64,000 nucleotides of DNA from Anaerolineae bacterium (GTDB taxonomy: Bacteria > Chloroflexota > Anaerolineae > 4572-78 > J111): the NCBI GenBank assembly GCA_022071955.1, contig JAJVIM010000012.1, forward strand, positions 316,029 through 380,028. Direction: 5' to 3'. Shown here one piece after another: positions 8,452 through 16,612 of this stretch. Below the pieces are notes generated by a model, which saw nothing but the letters and a program-made list of their open reading frames with translations, ran no database searches and was not told where the DNA came from. Both the position numbers and the translations under genes were made by a program. Position 1 is the stretch's first letter, and each line of letters begins with the position of its first letter.

Positions 8452-9531
8452 CTACGGCGTAACAACCGTGGCGGCAACGCGGGCCATTGTGGGCGGGTGG
8501 AGCAGCATGTTGGCGTAACTGGCGTTGGCCATGGGGCAACTGCACTCGCCGCGATAGATGCTGCCGCGCAGCCGGGCCATTGCTGAACTCCGCCAAATGC
8601 GTTTCAAATCGTAGTCGTTGTCCCGCAGGTTGCCGGCGCCTTCGGCGCGGATGCAGCAACTCCACAGATCGCCGTTGGGGGCAATCTGGCAGCTTGCCCA
8701 GCCGGCATAGCAGGGGATAACCTGCCGCTGCTCAACCAGGGTGCGTTTGGCTAATTGGTAATATTCGGCGCGGAAAGCCTGGGTAATGCGGGCAAAACCG
8801 CTCACCCGCCGTTCGCGGGCTTTCTGGCTGAGATAATCTGCGATTGGCCCATATTTTTCGGCCATTGGGGTAATTTCCCAGCCAACCGTGTCGAGTTCTA
8901 CCCGTTCTTCGGCAATTTCGGTGATGTAGCTATCGGGCTTGAGAAACTCCAGCCCGGCGTATACCTCAAAAAAGCGGTCGATGTTGAAGTTGGAAATAAC
9001 GGTGTGCGTGGTCAGCACCAGATTGCTGTGCTCTTTTTGCAGCTCTTTCAGCGCTTTCCACGTTTTCATGGCCTTTTTCCAGTTGCCCGGCACCATGCGG
9101 ATTTCGTCGTGGCGTTCGCCCACTTCATCCAACGACAGGTTAATGCCGATGTTGGCTTTGGGCGCGCCAACGCACAGCCGGTCAACCTGCTCAACGATGC
9201 GGCTGGTGAGGATACCGTTGGTGGGGATGGTGATGACCGCCGGACGGCAGTGGTTGTAGGCCGACAGCGCCATATCGACGGTGTCTTTGCGCAGAAACGG
9301 CTCGCCGCCGGTAAAGGTGAAGTAGAGCGGCCCCCGGCCAATGCTGGCAAAGGTTTTGTCCCACTCTTCCAGCGTCATGTCATCGTTGGGTTTGCGCCAC
9401 ACATCGCAGGTTTGGCACTTGCTGTTGCAGCGATAACTGACGCTGACCACAATGGAAAAGGGCAGCATCATGGGCCAGCCAAATTTGCGATAGGCCCAGT
9501 ACAGGGGTAGTTTGGGTAAGAGTCGCAACAT
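8452..9531 (-). CDS. Radical SAM protein with SPASM-like C-terminal cysteines (D)
   Basis: A 359-residue radical SAM protein without a B12-binding domain. The cluster motif CNSKCQTC is close to the N-terminus (Cys35, 39, 42), followed by [11 protein letters not shown] (the GGE motif) and NLSLDEVGE. The C-terminal third has [20 protein letters not shown], then [14 protein letters not shown] and a late CSCP. This is the pattern of SPASM/twitch proteins that bind auxiliary Fe-S clusters and modify peptides or metabolites. The ATG has no clear Shine-Dalgarno, and a 7-base-repeat palindrome lies immediately upstream. It follows radical SAM C by 77 bases on the same strand, so translational coupling or a poorly initiated message is likely. 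The substrate is unknown. Confidence 0.87.
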   Translation of the reverse strand: MLRLLPKLPLYWAYRKFGWPMMLPFSIVVSVSYRCNSKCQTCDVWRKPNDDMTLEEWDKTFASIGRGPLYFTFTGGEPFLRKDTVDMALSAYNHCRPAVITIPTNGILTSRIVEQVDRLCVGAPKANIGINLSLDEVGERHDEIRMVPGNWKKAMKTWKALKELQKEHSNLVLTTHTVISNFNIDRFFEVYAGLEFLKPDSYITEIAEERVELDTVGWEITPMAEKYGPIADYLSQKARERRVSGFARITQAFRAEYYQLAKRTLVEQRQVIPCYAGWASCQIAPNGDLWSCCIRAEGAGNLRDNDYDLKRIWRSSAMARLRGSIYRGECSCPMANASYANMLLHPPTMARVAATVVTP

Positions 9532-9540
9532 AGAAAAAGT

Positions 9541-9602
9541 GTGAAGGATAAAGGCGGAAGGATGAATTAATTTTCCGCCTTCATCCTTTTGCCTTCATCC
9601 TT
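9541..9602. repeat. Inverted heptanucleotide array between radical SAM C and D
   Basis: Left arm units are GTGAAGG, ATAAAGG, CGGAAGG. Right arm units are CCGCCTT, CATCCTT, TTGCCTT, CATCCTT. The arms are complementary around an AT-rich centre, so the whole gap can fold as one hairpin. Closely similar words occur inside the NRPS gene at 30433-30510. Confidence 0.8.
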
Positions 9603-9608
9603 AAGATT

Positions 9609-11102
9609 TCAGGCTGCCGTTGCTTCGCGCTCGCCCAAACCGAGCAGCATGTTGGCGGCAGTTTTAAGGTAATAGGGGAACCGTTGCCAGGTATCTTTGC
9701 GCGCGGCAATGCGCATAATGCGTTTGGGGCGCAGGTAAAAGCGCCGATGGGCTTCGTGCCATTTGCGCTCGACGGTTTCTTTGTCCAGGTTGCCAAAGGC
9801 AAAGTGGGCCTTGTTTTCCTGAATGGCCAGTTGGTCCCATTCCAGCGCGTTTTCAAAAATGTGGCCGTGCTCCACCAATTGTTCCCACATGGCCGTGCCG
9901 GGGAAGGGCGCAGCCATCATAAAGTGAGCCAGATCGGGGTCCAGTTCCATCGCCAGTTTGATGGTTTTTTCCATCGACTCTTCGGTTTCGCCGGGCATAC
10001 CAAAAATGAAAAAGCCCATTGTTTGCAGCCGGGCTTTTTTGGCGTGTTTAAACGCCTGCCGCACCATATCAACGGTTTGCCCTTTTTTGATAACGTTGCG
10101 CAGCATCCAGTCATCGCCGTTTTCCACGCCAAAGCCAACCCGCTTGCAACCGGCCTGCTTCATCAGGCTGAACAACTCCTGATCGGTGTTGTTCACTTTC
10201 ATCCCGTGGATGGTGACCCACGGCACGTGGTTGAGGTTGGCTTTGATCAGCCCGCGGCACAGCGCTTTGGCCCGGTCGCGGTCCAGATTCCAGATGTCGT
10301 CGGTAATGCCAATTTCCGTTGCGCCGAGGTCTTTCACCAGCCATTCCCACTCGGCGATAACGTTGTCTACGCTGCGGCCACGCCAGGTATCGCCGGTGAT
10401 GGGTTTGGAGCAGTACGTGCATTTATAGGGGCAGCCGCGGCTGGTCACGATGGTAAAAGCGCGGGCGTTCATATCCAGCCCGTCGGTGAGCGGGTTGAGG
10501 TTGGTGTAGCGATCAATTTTAAACATGTGGTGCGCCGGAAACGGAATGGCGTCCACGTCGTCAGATAGCAGCCGGTCCGGGTTGTGCTGCACTTTGCCTT
10601 CAATGTTGCGCCAGCTCAGGCCCAAAATCCGGCCCCAGCCGGCGTCGGGGTGGAATAATTTTGGCTCGACGGAATTTTGGCCATTTAACTGGGGATCGAT
10701 TTCAGCCTGCTTTTCCAGCGCGGCCATAATTTCAACGATGGTCCGCTCGGCTTCACCGCGCACCACCAAATCGACCATTTCTTTTTCCATCGATTCGTGC
10801 GGGCGCAGAGTCAGGTGCGGGCCGCCCAAAATGGTGATGGCTCCGTGGCGTTTGGCGATGGCGGCGGCGTCCCAGGCGGCGTTGATCAGCGGGGTGGGCG
10901 CCGACAGCCCGACCACGTCAAAATGTTCGCGGGCCAGCCGGTCATCAAGCGACTCCACATCGGCTTCTACCGAGGAATCGTAAATATCAACGTGATAGCC
11001 GTGGGCCAGCAGCGATCCGGCCAGGTAACCCAACCCCATATGGATGTGTTTGCGGCTGTTCCAAACTTCGGACTCAGGGCTGGCAAGTAGAATTTTCAAC
11101 AA
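9609..11102 (-). CDS. B12-binding-domain radical SAM protein (C)
   Basis: A 497-residue protein. The N-terminal B12-binding-type domain (about 1-140) has VDIYDSSVEAD, VVGLSAPTPL and ILGGPHLTLRP. The radical SAM core carries TSRGCPYKCTYC (Cys224, 228, 231). The C-terminal region includes RRFYLRPKRI, shared with the next protein upstream (B), which has the same length; the two are tandem paralogs. Initiation is at TTG, nine bases after AGGAG. The proteins resemble cobalamin-binding radical SAM enzymes of unknown substrate. The domain lacks the classical DxHxxG histidine motif, so base-off B12 binding is not shown. It is probably co-transcribed with B, although a palindromic element sits between them. 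Confidence 0.88.
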   Translation of the reverse strand: MLKILLASPESEVWNSRKHIHMGLGYLAGSLLAHGYHVDIYDSSVEADVESLDDRLAREHFDVVGLSAPTPLINAAWDAAAIAKRHGAITILGGPHLTLRPHESMEKEMVDLVVRGEAERTIVEIMAALEKQAEIDPQLNGQNSVEPKLFHPDAGWGRILGLSWRNIEGKVQHNPDRLLSDDVDAIPFPAHHMFKIDRYTNLNPLTDGLDMNARAFTIVTSRGCPYKCTYCSKPITGDTWRGRSVDNVIAEWEWLVKDLGATEIGITDDIWNLDRDRAKALCRGLIKANLNHVPWVTIHGMKVNNTDQELFSLMKQAGCKRVGFGVENGDDWMLRNVIKKGQTVDMVRQAFKHAKKARLQTMGFFIFGMPGETEESMEKTIKLAMELDPDLAHFMMAAPFPGTAMWEQLVEHGHIFENALEWDQLAIQENKAHFAFGNLDKETVERKWHEAHRRFYLRPKRIMRIAARKDTWQRFPYYLKTAANMLLGLGEREATAA

Positions 11103-11131
11103 AATGTACTCCTGTGAAAATAGAGTTGGCT

Positions 11132-11272
11132 AACCCTCACCCCCTGCCCCCCTCTCCCTGAGGAAGAGGGGGATTTCTTTTAGTGGGTGACGGCAGGCGC
11201 GTAGCGTCTGCCGTCACCCACATCTTTCATTCCCCTCCCCTGATAGGGGAGAGGGCAGGGGAGGGGGCAAAA
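11132..11272. repeat. Compound palindromic element, copy B
   Basis: The central 18-base inverted repeat is 11183-11200 / 11204-11221 with a GTA loop and one G-T mismatch. It is flanked by C-rich/G-rich hairpins and ends CCCTCACCCCCTGCCC on the left and GGGCAGGGGAGGGGG on the right. It sits between two radical SAM genes and shares its plan, but not its core sequence, with copies A and C. Confidence 0.75.
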
Positions 11273-11281
11273 ATTTTATTT

Positions 11282-12775
11282 TTACGCCGTCACCACGTCG
11301 GTTTCAACCGATTTGCGCAACTCCGTTTTTTCCTTTTTGGGGAAAAGGGTGTTAATCGCCACTTTGAAGGTGCGCTTGTAATTGAGCCAAAAATCTTTGC
11401 GGGTGAGAGTCATCCAGATGCGGTGCGGGCGCAGGTAAAAGCGGCGGTAGGCCTCTTTCCATTTGCGCTCAATCAGTTCGGCGGTCATGTCGCCCAGTTC
11501 GTAACGCGCCCGGCCGTCAAAAAAGACGTAATCTTCCCAATCCTCCAGCAGCAGGCGGCCCTGCCGTTTGGCAATTTCGTACACTTTGGTGCCGGGGTAG
11601 GGCGTCATCATGCTAAAGTTGGCAATCAGCGGGTCAACCTCGCAGGCAAATTTGATGGTGTTTTCCATCGTTTCTTCGGTTTCACCGGGCAGGCCAATAA
11701 TGAAAAAGCCGATGGTTTCGATGCCAACTTTTTTGGCGTTTTTGAACGCCTGCCGGATAGTGTCGTGGTCAATTTTCTTGTCGATGGACAACAGCACGTC
11801 GGGGTCGCCGGTTTCTACGCCAAAGGCCGTCCGTTTGAGACCGGCGTGTTTCAGCTTGCCCAGCAGTTCGGTGGTAGCCAGGTTGGCCCGAATGCCGTTG
11901 ACAAAAATCCACGGCACGTGGTTAACTTTGTGCTCAATAATCAGATCGGCCATTTTTTCCAGCCGGTCCACCTGAATATTGGCCGAGTCATCCAGCACGC
12001 CGATTTCCTGCGCGCCCAGATCGTTAACCAGATGCTGCCATTCGGCCAGCACGCTTTCCGGGCTGCGGGCGCGCCACTTGATGGGCATAATGCTCTGCGA
12101 GCAGAAGGTGCAGCGATAGGGGCAGCCACGGCTGGTCATCACCGAAAACGAACGCGCGCCATCAACTTTGTCGGTGGCCGGTTGCAAGTTGGTGTAGTGG
12201 TCCATTTTGAAAAAGTGATAGGCCGGGAAAGGCAGCGTGTCCAAATCGGCGATGGGCGGGTGCTCGGGGTTATGCTGCTCTTTGCCGTCGCTGGTGTAGT
12301 AGCTGATGCCCAGCAAGCCGGTGAGCAGGCCTTCGGCCGGATCCAGCAAATTGCGGGCGGTAAACTGCGGGTTGTGCCGCCTGGCGTTTTCAACAATAGC
12401 GCACAGTTTCACCCACACTTCTTCGCCTTCACCGCGCACCACCACATCCACTTCCGGGCGGCTGGTGCTTTCTGAGGGCAGCACCGACACGTGCGGCCCG
12501 CCCAGCACCACCGGAATATCGGCCACAGATTTAATGGCCGCGGCCGTGCGCCACGCCGATTTAACCTGCGGCGTGTTGGCGGTAATGCCCACAATATCGG
12601 GCTGGTAGCGGCGAATAGTCTCGCTGATCGGTTCGTCCTCAACGTCCGCGTCAAAAATCATCACCTCATCCCCGCGCTGCTCCGAAACCGCGGCCAGATA
12701 GGCCAGCCCCAGATGTGGGGTGGTTCGGGTATCGATGGGTAATCTAAAGCGGGGATTGACTAGCATCACGCGCAT
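11282..12775 (-). CDS. B12-binding-domain radical SAM protein (B)
   Basis: A 497-residue paralog of protein C. The N-terminal domain is a Rossmann-type B12-binding fold (GLAYLAAVSEQRGDEVMIFDADVED; VVLGGPHVSVLPS). The radical SAM motif is TSRGCPYRCTFC (Cys218, 222, 225). The later GFFIIGLPGETEETM and RRFYLRPHRI segments match C. The ATG has an excellent AGGAGG. It lies downstream of the OsmC-like gene on the same strand, with an 88-base gap. Known relatives carry out methyl transfer or ring rearrangements; no specific substrate can be assigned. Two near-equal paralogs in a row suggest sequential or alternative steps on related substrates. Confidence 0.88.
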   Translation of the reverse strand: MRVMLVNPRFRLPIDTRTTPHLGLAYLAAVSEQRGDEVMIFDADVEDEPISETIRRYQPDIVGITANTPQVKSAWRTAAAIKSVADIPVVLGGPHVSVLPSESTSRPEVDVVVRGEGEEVWVKLCAIVENARRHNPQFTARNLLDPAEGLLTGLLGISYYTSDGKEQHNPEHPPIADLDTLPFPAYHFFKMDHYTNLQPATDKVDGARSFSVMTSRGCPYRCTFCSQSIMPIKWRARSPESVLAEWQHLVNDLGAQEIGVLDDSANIQVDRLEKMADLIIEHKVNHVPWIFVNGIRANLATTELLGKLKHAGLKRTAFGVETGDPDVLLSIDKKIDHDTIRQAFKNAKKVGIETIGFFIIGLPGETEETMENTIKFACEVDPLIANFSMMTPYPGTKVYEIAKRQGRLLLEDWEDYVFFDGRARYELGDMTAELIERKWKEAYRRFYLRPHRIWMTLTRKDFWLNYKRTFKVAINTLFPKKEKTELRKSVETDVVTA

Positions 12776-12863
12776 GAGTTTTTATCCTCCTGGACGACAT
12801 TTTTTATAACAATTACTATAATAATTCTCGATTTTACAACAACAGTGGGTTGTGTGCAAAATT

Positions 12864-13376
12864 TTACTTATTGGTTACGTTACAGAACACTGTCGCGGCG
12901 GCCGGATGGCGCAGAGTTTGGTAAACCACACAATAGCGCTCGGTCAGGCGAATTAATGTGGCCAGTTGGTCCTCGGCGGCGTCGGTCTCCAGCTCAAAAT
13001 ACAGGCGAATATTCTGAAAACCCACCGGCACGTCTTTGGACACGCCCAACGTGCCGCGAAAATCCAAATCGCCTTCGGCCCGGACCACGCCGTCACGCAA
13101 TTCAACGCCAATGGCTGTGGCCACCGCCGACAGGGTGACGCCGGCGCAAGCCACAAGCGCCTCTAACAACATATCGCCGGAGCAGGCCAAAAAACCGTCG
13201 CCGCCGGTTGCCGGGTGCAGTCCGGCTTCAACCAGCGCTTTGCCGGTTTCAACTTTGCAACTGACCCCCTGCCCCAACCGACCCTGTGCTTTGAGCGTAA
13301 TCAACGCGGCCGTGGCATCGGCTTTGTAACGCTCTTTGAGTGGGGCCTGCAAGGCTTTGAGTTCGTCCGTATTCAT
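12864..13376 (-). CDS. OsmC family protein
   Basis: A 170-residue OsmC/Ohr-superfamily protein. The two conserved cysteines are in LVACAGVTL and TERYCVVYQTLRH, the usual pair that reduces organic hydroperoxides. The start at 13376 (MNTDELKALQAP) is chosen because GGGGGAT lies just before it; an upstream in-frame ATG at 13427 has no support. A weak promoter-like pair, TTGGCG (13430-13435) and TACAGT (13407-13412) with 17-base spacing, precedes it. Placed among oxygen-sensitive radical SAM enzymes, it may protect them or their substrate from peroxides; that link is inference. Confidence 0.88.
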   Translation of the reverse strand: MNTDELKALQAPLKERYKADATAALITLKAQGRLGQGVSCKVETGKALVEAGLHPATGGDGFLACSGDMLLEALVACAGVTLSAVATAIGVELRDGVVRAEGDLDFRGTLGVSKDVPVGFQNIRLYFELETDAAEDQLATLIRLTERYCVVYQTLRHPAAATVFCNVTNK

Positions 13377-13526
13377 TTGTATCCCCCCAATAACCAACAA
13401 TAAGAAACTGTACTCCACCATCGGCAAAACGCCAATTGTTAAAAGAGCTTATTTTTAGCCAAACACTCGGTCATTTGGCGTAAACAGTTTGGTGGAGTTG
13501 GGTTTGACAAGTTGGAACAAAACTGA

Positions 13527-13823
13527 TTAGTAGTTTTTGGCCGACAGCGGATGCACCGGCCCGCCCACCAGCGCCTCGGCCAGACGGCGGCCTTTTTCGG
13601 TGAGCAGATAGGTGGCCGCCGGGAATTTTTTGTTGCTGTCGATGAGGCCGGCCGCTTTCAAATGGTTAACCGCCTCCGGTTCAAGCTCGATGACCGGGCC
13701 GGCCAGCGGGTGCAGCTTGCACACTTTGCGGCCATCGATATCCCGGTGGGTTTTGAGCGTGCTGCCGCGCGCCAGTTGGCGCAGCAACTCTTCCTCGGTT
13801 GGGGACAGGTGCAGCTTGCCCAT
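13527..13823 (-). CDS. Small winged-helix-like protein of unknown function
   Basis: A 98-residue protein starting MGKLHLSPTEEELLRQL. I place the start at 13823 because AAGGGGGAT precedes that ATG directly, whereas the ATG at 13844 lies inside a hairpin. It reads as helices followed by HLKAAGLIDSNKKFPAATYLLTEKGRRLAEAL, the helix-turn-strand pattern of a small winged-helix fold, so it could bind DNA. There is no cysteine cluster beyond one Cys. It is on the same strand as the radical SAM genes and follows the small 68-residue gene after a terminator-like hairpin. No function can be assigned. Confidence 0.65.
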   Translation of the reverse strand: MGKLHLSPTEEELLRQLARGSTLKTHRDIDGRKVCKLHPLAGPVIELEPEAVNHLKAAGLIDSNKKFPAATYLLTEKGRRLAEALVGGPVHPLSAKNY

Positions 13824-13842
13824 TTTATCCCCCTTTGGGCGC

Positions 13843-13871
13843 AAAAAAGGAACTGACGAACGCCAGTTCCT
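13843..13871 (-). terminator. Terminator-like hairpin before the winged-helix gene
   Basis: The stem AGGAACTG / CAGTTCCT with an 8-base loop is followed on the minus strand by six T. It ends the 14111-15508 / 13908-14114 unit. It also sits only a few bases before the ribosome binding site of the next gene, so it may act as an attenuator for it. Confidence 0.8.
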
Positions 13872-13907
13872 CGTTGACCAGCTCTATTGAACCCAACACC
13901 CTGCCCC

Positions 13908-14114
13908 TCAGCCCAGGTTGTCGATGTGCTGTTGCAGTTTACGCTGGTTGATGCGGGTAAAGCGGTCGGGCAAAATCATGTCCATTTCGTCGTCGGTCAG
14001 GCGCACGCGCAAAATTTCCAGCGCGTCCTCCGGCGACTCGCCGTAGGCCAGTTTTTGCCGGCCGTCTTTCATCTCAAACAAATACATGTAGTGGGGATTG
14101 CTGAAGCTGCTCAT
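13908..14114 (-). CDS. Small protein coupled to radical SAM A
   Basis: A 68-residue acidic protein (MSSFSNPHYMYLFEMKDG start; ESPEDALEILRVRLTDDEMD; basic Gln-rich end). Its ATG overlaps the stop of the radical SAM gene by four bases (ATGA), a strong sign of translational coupling and perhaps of a physical partner in fixed ratio. It has no cysteines, no signal peptide and no transmembrane segment. I do not recognise the family. It could be a chaperone or small accessory subunit for the radical SAM protein. It does not look like a RiPP precursor, since there is no leader/core split, though that is not excluded. Confidence 0.75.
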   Translation of the reverse strand: MSSFSNPHYMYLFEMKDGRQKLAYGESPEDALEILRVRLTDDEMDMILPDRFTRINQRKLQQHIDNLG

Positions 14115-15508
14115 GCTTTTACCAGCGCCTCCGCAAATACGCCAGATTTGCTGCGGGCGTATTCATCCAGCCCGCGGTTGATCTCGCCATCATACTTGCC
14201 GGCCAGCAGTTCCCGGTAAAATTGATAATTGACGCCCTTCACCTTCTCGTCGTCCGGGTAGCGGTGATAATTGTCTTTGGACATCAGGCTTTTGCCTTCG
14301 GCGATGAGCTGGTAGCCCAACGCTGAGCCGGGGTACGGGGCGTAGTAGGAAATCGACGGGAAAACGTACTTCATCGACTTAAGCATGCGCATGGTTTTGA
14401 AGGCATCTTCTGAGGTTTCGCCGGGGATGCCCAGCATAATATTGGCCCAGAAACGGGGCGGCTCTTTGCCCTGCGCCCGCATTTCATCGCCAATGCGGTT
14501 AAGCAGTTGGATGGAAAAATAATTATCGTCTTCCGAGCATTCTTTGTTGAGCAGTTTCAAAATGCGGTCACTGCCGGATTCAAAGCCGATGGAAATGGTA
14601 TTCCAGTTGGTTTCTCGCACCAGCGCCTCAAACAGATGCGGCCACTGGCGAATGGTATCGGAGCGGCCGGCGGCCCAGTAAGGCCACACTTTGTTGGCTT
14701 TGCGCGGATATTTTTCAACCCACTCTTCCAGCCAGTGCGGGTTTTGGAAAAACATCGAATCGTGGATCACCACCGAGCCGACGCCGTATTTGTTGTCCAG
14801 ATAGTTCAACTCTTCGATGACCATTTCAACCGGGCGGCGGCCCATGTTGGGAATGTACGAGGCTTCGTTACAAAAAACACATTGCCACGGGCAAACCCGG
14901 CTGGTGATGATGGTGGCTACGGGGGCCGGCCCCCAGCCGCACTCCGGCTCCAATGGCCAGTTAAATTTTTTACGCAACCGGCGATGCGGCTGCGGCCACA
15001 GTTCGCGGTTGATCATGGGCCAATCGGCCATAGTTTTAGCGCCGATGCCCACCGTTACCCGCTCAAAAGCCAGCGGGTCTTTAACCAGATCGACAATGGT
15101 GTTTTCACCCGGCCCCTGCACAATCCGGTCAAATTCCGGGATAGCCACCATTTCATCGAGGGCCACGGTAGCGTGCATGCCGCCGGCCATCACGATGCCG
15201 TTGGGATTAACTTCTTTAAAAAGTTGGGCCGCTTTGTTCGCTACGGGGAAGGTGTAGCTGCGAACATTCATAATCATGGTCTGATAACCCTGCAACTGTT
15301 TTTGCAGTTGGCCCCAGTTGGTTACAGCCCGGGTTGAAAGCAAATCGGTTTGGATACCGTTATTATGCAAAATAGTGCGCAGCAACCCCAGCCCGTGATC
15401 CTGCCATTGCTCGTGCGGGCCATCGGGGTGAACCAGATCGCCCAGGTCACCCAAGTCTAACCAGAGGATACTGGATTCTTTTGGTTTTTTGGACCAAAAC
15501 TTAAACAT
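14111..15508 (-). CDS. B12-binding-domain radical SAM protein (A)
   Basis: A 465-residue protein. The N-terminal Rossmann-like domain includes LRTILHNNGIQTDLLST and GIVMAGGMHATVALDE. The radical SAM motif is TSRVCPWQCVFC (Cys206, 210, 213), followed by SVVIHDSMFF and the late LGIPGETSEDAF. It diverges clearly from B, C and E. It is first in the minus-strand cluster, with GGAG before its ATG, and is translationally coupled to the small 68-residue gene. The cobalamin-binding type is inferred from domain order and the GGMH/GGPH strand motif. Reaction and substrate are unknown. Confidence 0.88.
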   Translation of the reverse strand: MFKFWSKKPKESSILWLDLGDLGDLVHPDGPHEQWQDHGLGLLRTILHNNGIQTDLLSTRAVTNWGQLQKQLQGYQTMIMNVRSYTFPVANKAAQLFKEVNPNGIVMAGGMHATVALDEMVAIPEFDRIVQGPGENTIVDLVKDPLAFERVTVGIGAKTMADWPMINRELWPQPHRRLRKKFNWPLEPECGWGPAPVATIITSRVCPWQCVFCNEASYIPNMGRRPVEMVIEELNYLDNKYGVGSVVIHDSMFFQNPHWLEEWVEKYPRKANKVWPYWAAGRSDTIRQWPHLFEALVRETNWNTISIGFESGSDRILKLLNKECSEDDNYFSIQLLNRIGDEMRAQGKEPPRFWANIMLGIPGETSEDAFKTMRMLKSMKYVFPSISYYAPYPGSALGYQLIAEGKSLMSKDNYHRYPDDEKVKGVNYQFYRELLAGKYDGEINRGLDEYARSKSGVFAEALVKA

Positions 15509-15567
15509 GCTGTTATTTGTCTCCTATACAGGTTGGCGTCAATCAACCAGACGCGTGAGTTTAAAAC

Positions 15568-15615
15568 AACAAAAACAAAGTGGCAAGTAACAGCCAGCGG
15601 CTTGTTACTTACCAC
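15568..15615 (-). terminator. Distal terminator of the IscA-type gene
   Basis: The arms GGCAAGTAACA / TGTTACTTACC (about 15582-15614) form a long stem followed on the minus strand by TTTGTTTTTGTTGTTTT. It is the second of two terminators in series after the stop at 15663. Confidence 0.75.
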
Positions 15616-15625
15616 CTTGTAGCTG

Positions 15626-15651
15626 CAATAAAAGCTCGCCTGGCTGCGAGC
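15626..15651 (-). terminator. Proximal terminator of the IscA-type gene
   Basis: The stem GCTCGC / GCGAGC with a 6-base loop is followed on the minus strand by TTTTATT. It is placed 12 bases after the gene. Confidence 0.7.
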
Positions 15652-15662
15652 GATAGACCAAC

Positions 15663-16019
15663 CTAGTTGTGGCAGGGCGTGCCCTGTTCGCCGGCAGAAG
15701 TCTGGAACGAGCTGCCGCAGGCGCAGGTGCGCACGGCGTTGGGATTTTCAATGCGAAAACCGCCGCCCATCAGGCTGTCGATGTAATCAATTTCGGCGCC
15801 ATCAAGGTAGGCAATACTGCCGGGATCAACCACAACGGTAACCCCGCCGGTTTCAAAAGTTTGGTCGCCCAATTCCGGGCCTTCGGCAAACGTCATGCCG
15901 TAAGACAGGCCAGAGCAGCCACCACCCGATACAAAAACACGCAGCGAGTAATCAGTAAGCCCTTTGTCGGTCATTACTTTGTTCAACATTTCGGTGGCTG
16001 AAGCTGTAAGCGTTATCAT
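15663..16019 (-). CDS. Iron-sulfur cluster assembly/insertion protein, HesB/IscA/ErpA family
   Basis: A 118-residue A-type Fe-S carrier. The three conserved cysteines are present: one in GGGCSGLSYGM and two in CACGSSF near the C-terminus. It passes Fe-S clusters to apo-enzymes in the cytoplasm. The gene has its own promoter (16079-16107) and two terminators, so it is monocistronic. Being next to five radical SAM genes, all of which need 4Fe-4S clusters, it could serve them, but A-type carriers are general and adjacency is the only evidence. The short C-terminal extension after CACG (TSAGEQGTPCHN) is slightly unusual. Confidence 0.93.
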   Translation of the reverse strand: MITLTASATEMLNKVMTDKGLTDYSLRVFVSGGGCSGLSYGMTFAEGPELGDQTFETGGVTVVVDPGSIAYLDGAEIDYIDSLMGGGFRIENPNAVRTCACGSSFQTSAGEQGTPCHN

Positions 16020-16078
16020 TAAATATACCTCCTGGACGATTGTTGACTGGGAGAGTCAAATAAAATTAGTTACTGCGT

Positions 16079-16107
16079 ATTCTACTTACGTGGCCGATGT
16101 TTGTCAA
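16079..16107 (-). promoter_or_regulatory. Promoter of the IscA-type gene
   Basis: On the minus strand TTGACA (16102-16107) and TAGAAT (16079-16084) are spaced exactly 17 bases, about 60 bases before the ATG. Confidence 0.8.
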
Positions 16108-16172
16108 TACTTTAGCAGTAAAAAAACTAAAAAAACCTTATAATTACTAAACTGGGTCAAATAAAACAACTA

Positions 16173-16201
16173 TTGACATAGTCTGGGCCAAACATTATAA
16201 T
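16173..16201 (+). promoter_or_regulatory. Consensus promoter of the CxxC small protein gene
   Basis: TTGACA (16173-16178) and TATAAT (16196-16201) with a 17-base spacer, a perfect match to the housekeeping consensus. It is divergent from the IscA-type promoter. Confidence 0.88.
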
Positions 16202-16252
16202 TAACCTATTCCAAAAATCTATATTAGCCAACCAAATAGAAGTAGGGTAGTT

Positions 16253-16612
16253 ATGAATGACCTTCCACAGGTATACCGTAAGTACGATTTACTGTTTACC
16301 CCAAGCCTGATTCCGCAGTTGCGAAATTTGCGTGGCGACGAATGGGCACGACTAATTGACTACCTCGCCCCCCTGCCCGAAACGCACCCGGATGCTATCG
16401 CATTTTCGGTAATGATGATTAACCTGGGCGGCTGTCTGCCCTGTGAAATGGACAGTTACCGCGCACAACGCGGTTGCGCCGTGTGCGCCCGGCAAACAAT
16501 TCTTAGCTTTAAAGGTAACGACAAGCAACTTTTGAAGCGCTATGAAAAAGCACAAAGTTTTGTTGCCGATCAGCAGAACTCAGACCAGCAACAGTTGCGG
16601 CGGGTGGCCTGA
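16253..16612 (+). CDS. Conserved-looking small protein with two CxxC motifs
   Basis: A 119-residue protein read from a perfect promoter. The N-terminal half is helical (YRKYDLLFTPSLIPQLRNL, EWARLIDYLAPLPE). The middle carries GGCLPC and GCAVC about 14 residues apart, which could bind zinc or an Fe-S cluster. The C-terminus is a charged, Gln-rich helix. I do not recognise the family. It ends one base before the stop of the convergent pentapeptide gene. The strong promoter suggests a real, well-expressed gene; the role is unknown. Confidence 0.75.
   Translation: MNDLPQVYRKYDLLFTPSLIPQLRNLRGDEWARLIDYLAPLPETHPDAIAFSVMMINLGGCLPCEMDSYRAQRGCAVCARQTILSFKGNDKQLLKRYEKAQSFVADQQNSDQQQLRRVA

Noticed and set aside
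11183-12475. 430-codon open frame on the plus strand
   Set aside because: Antisense to radical SAM B, with shadow-type composition.
15509-15662. Possible cobalamin riboswitch upstream of radical SAM A
   Set aside because: The structured bases are two terminators of the IscA-type gene; no B12-box-like sequence is visible.
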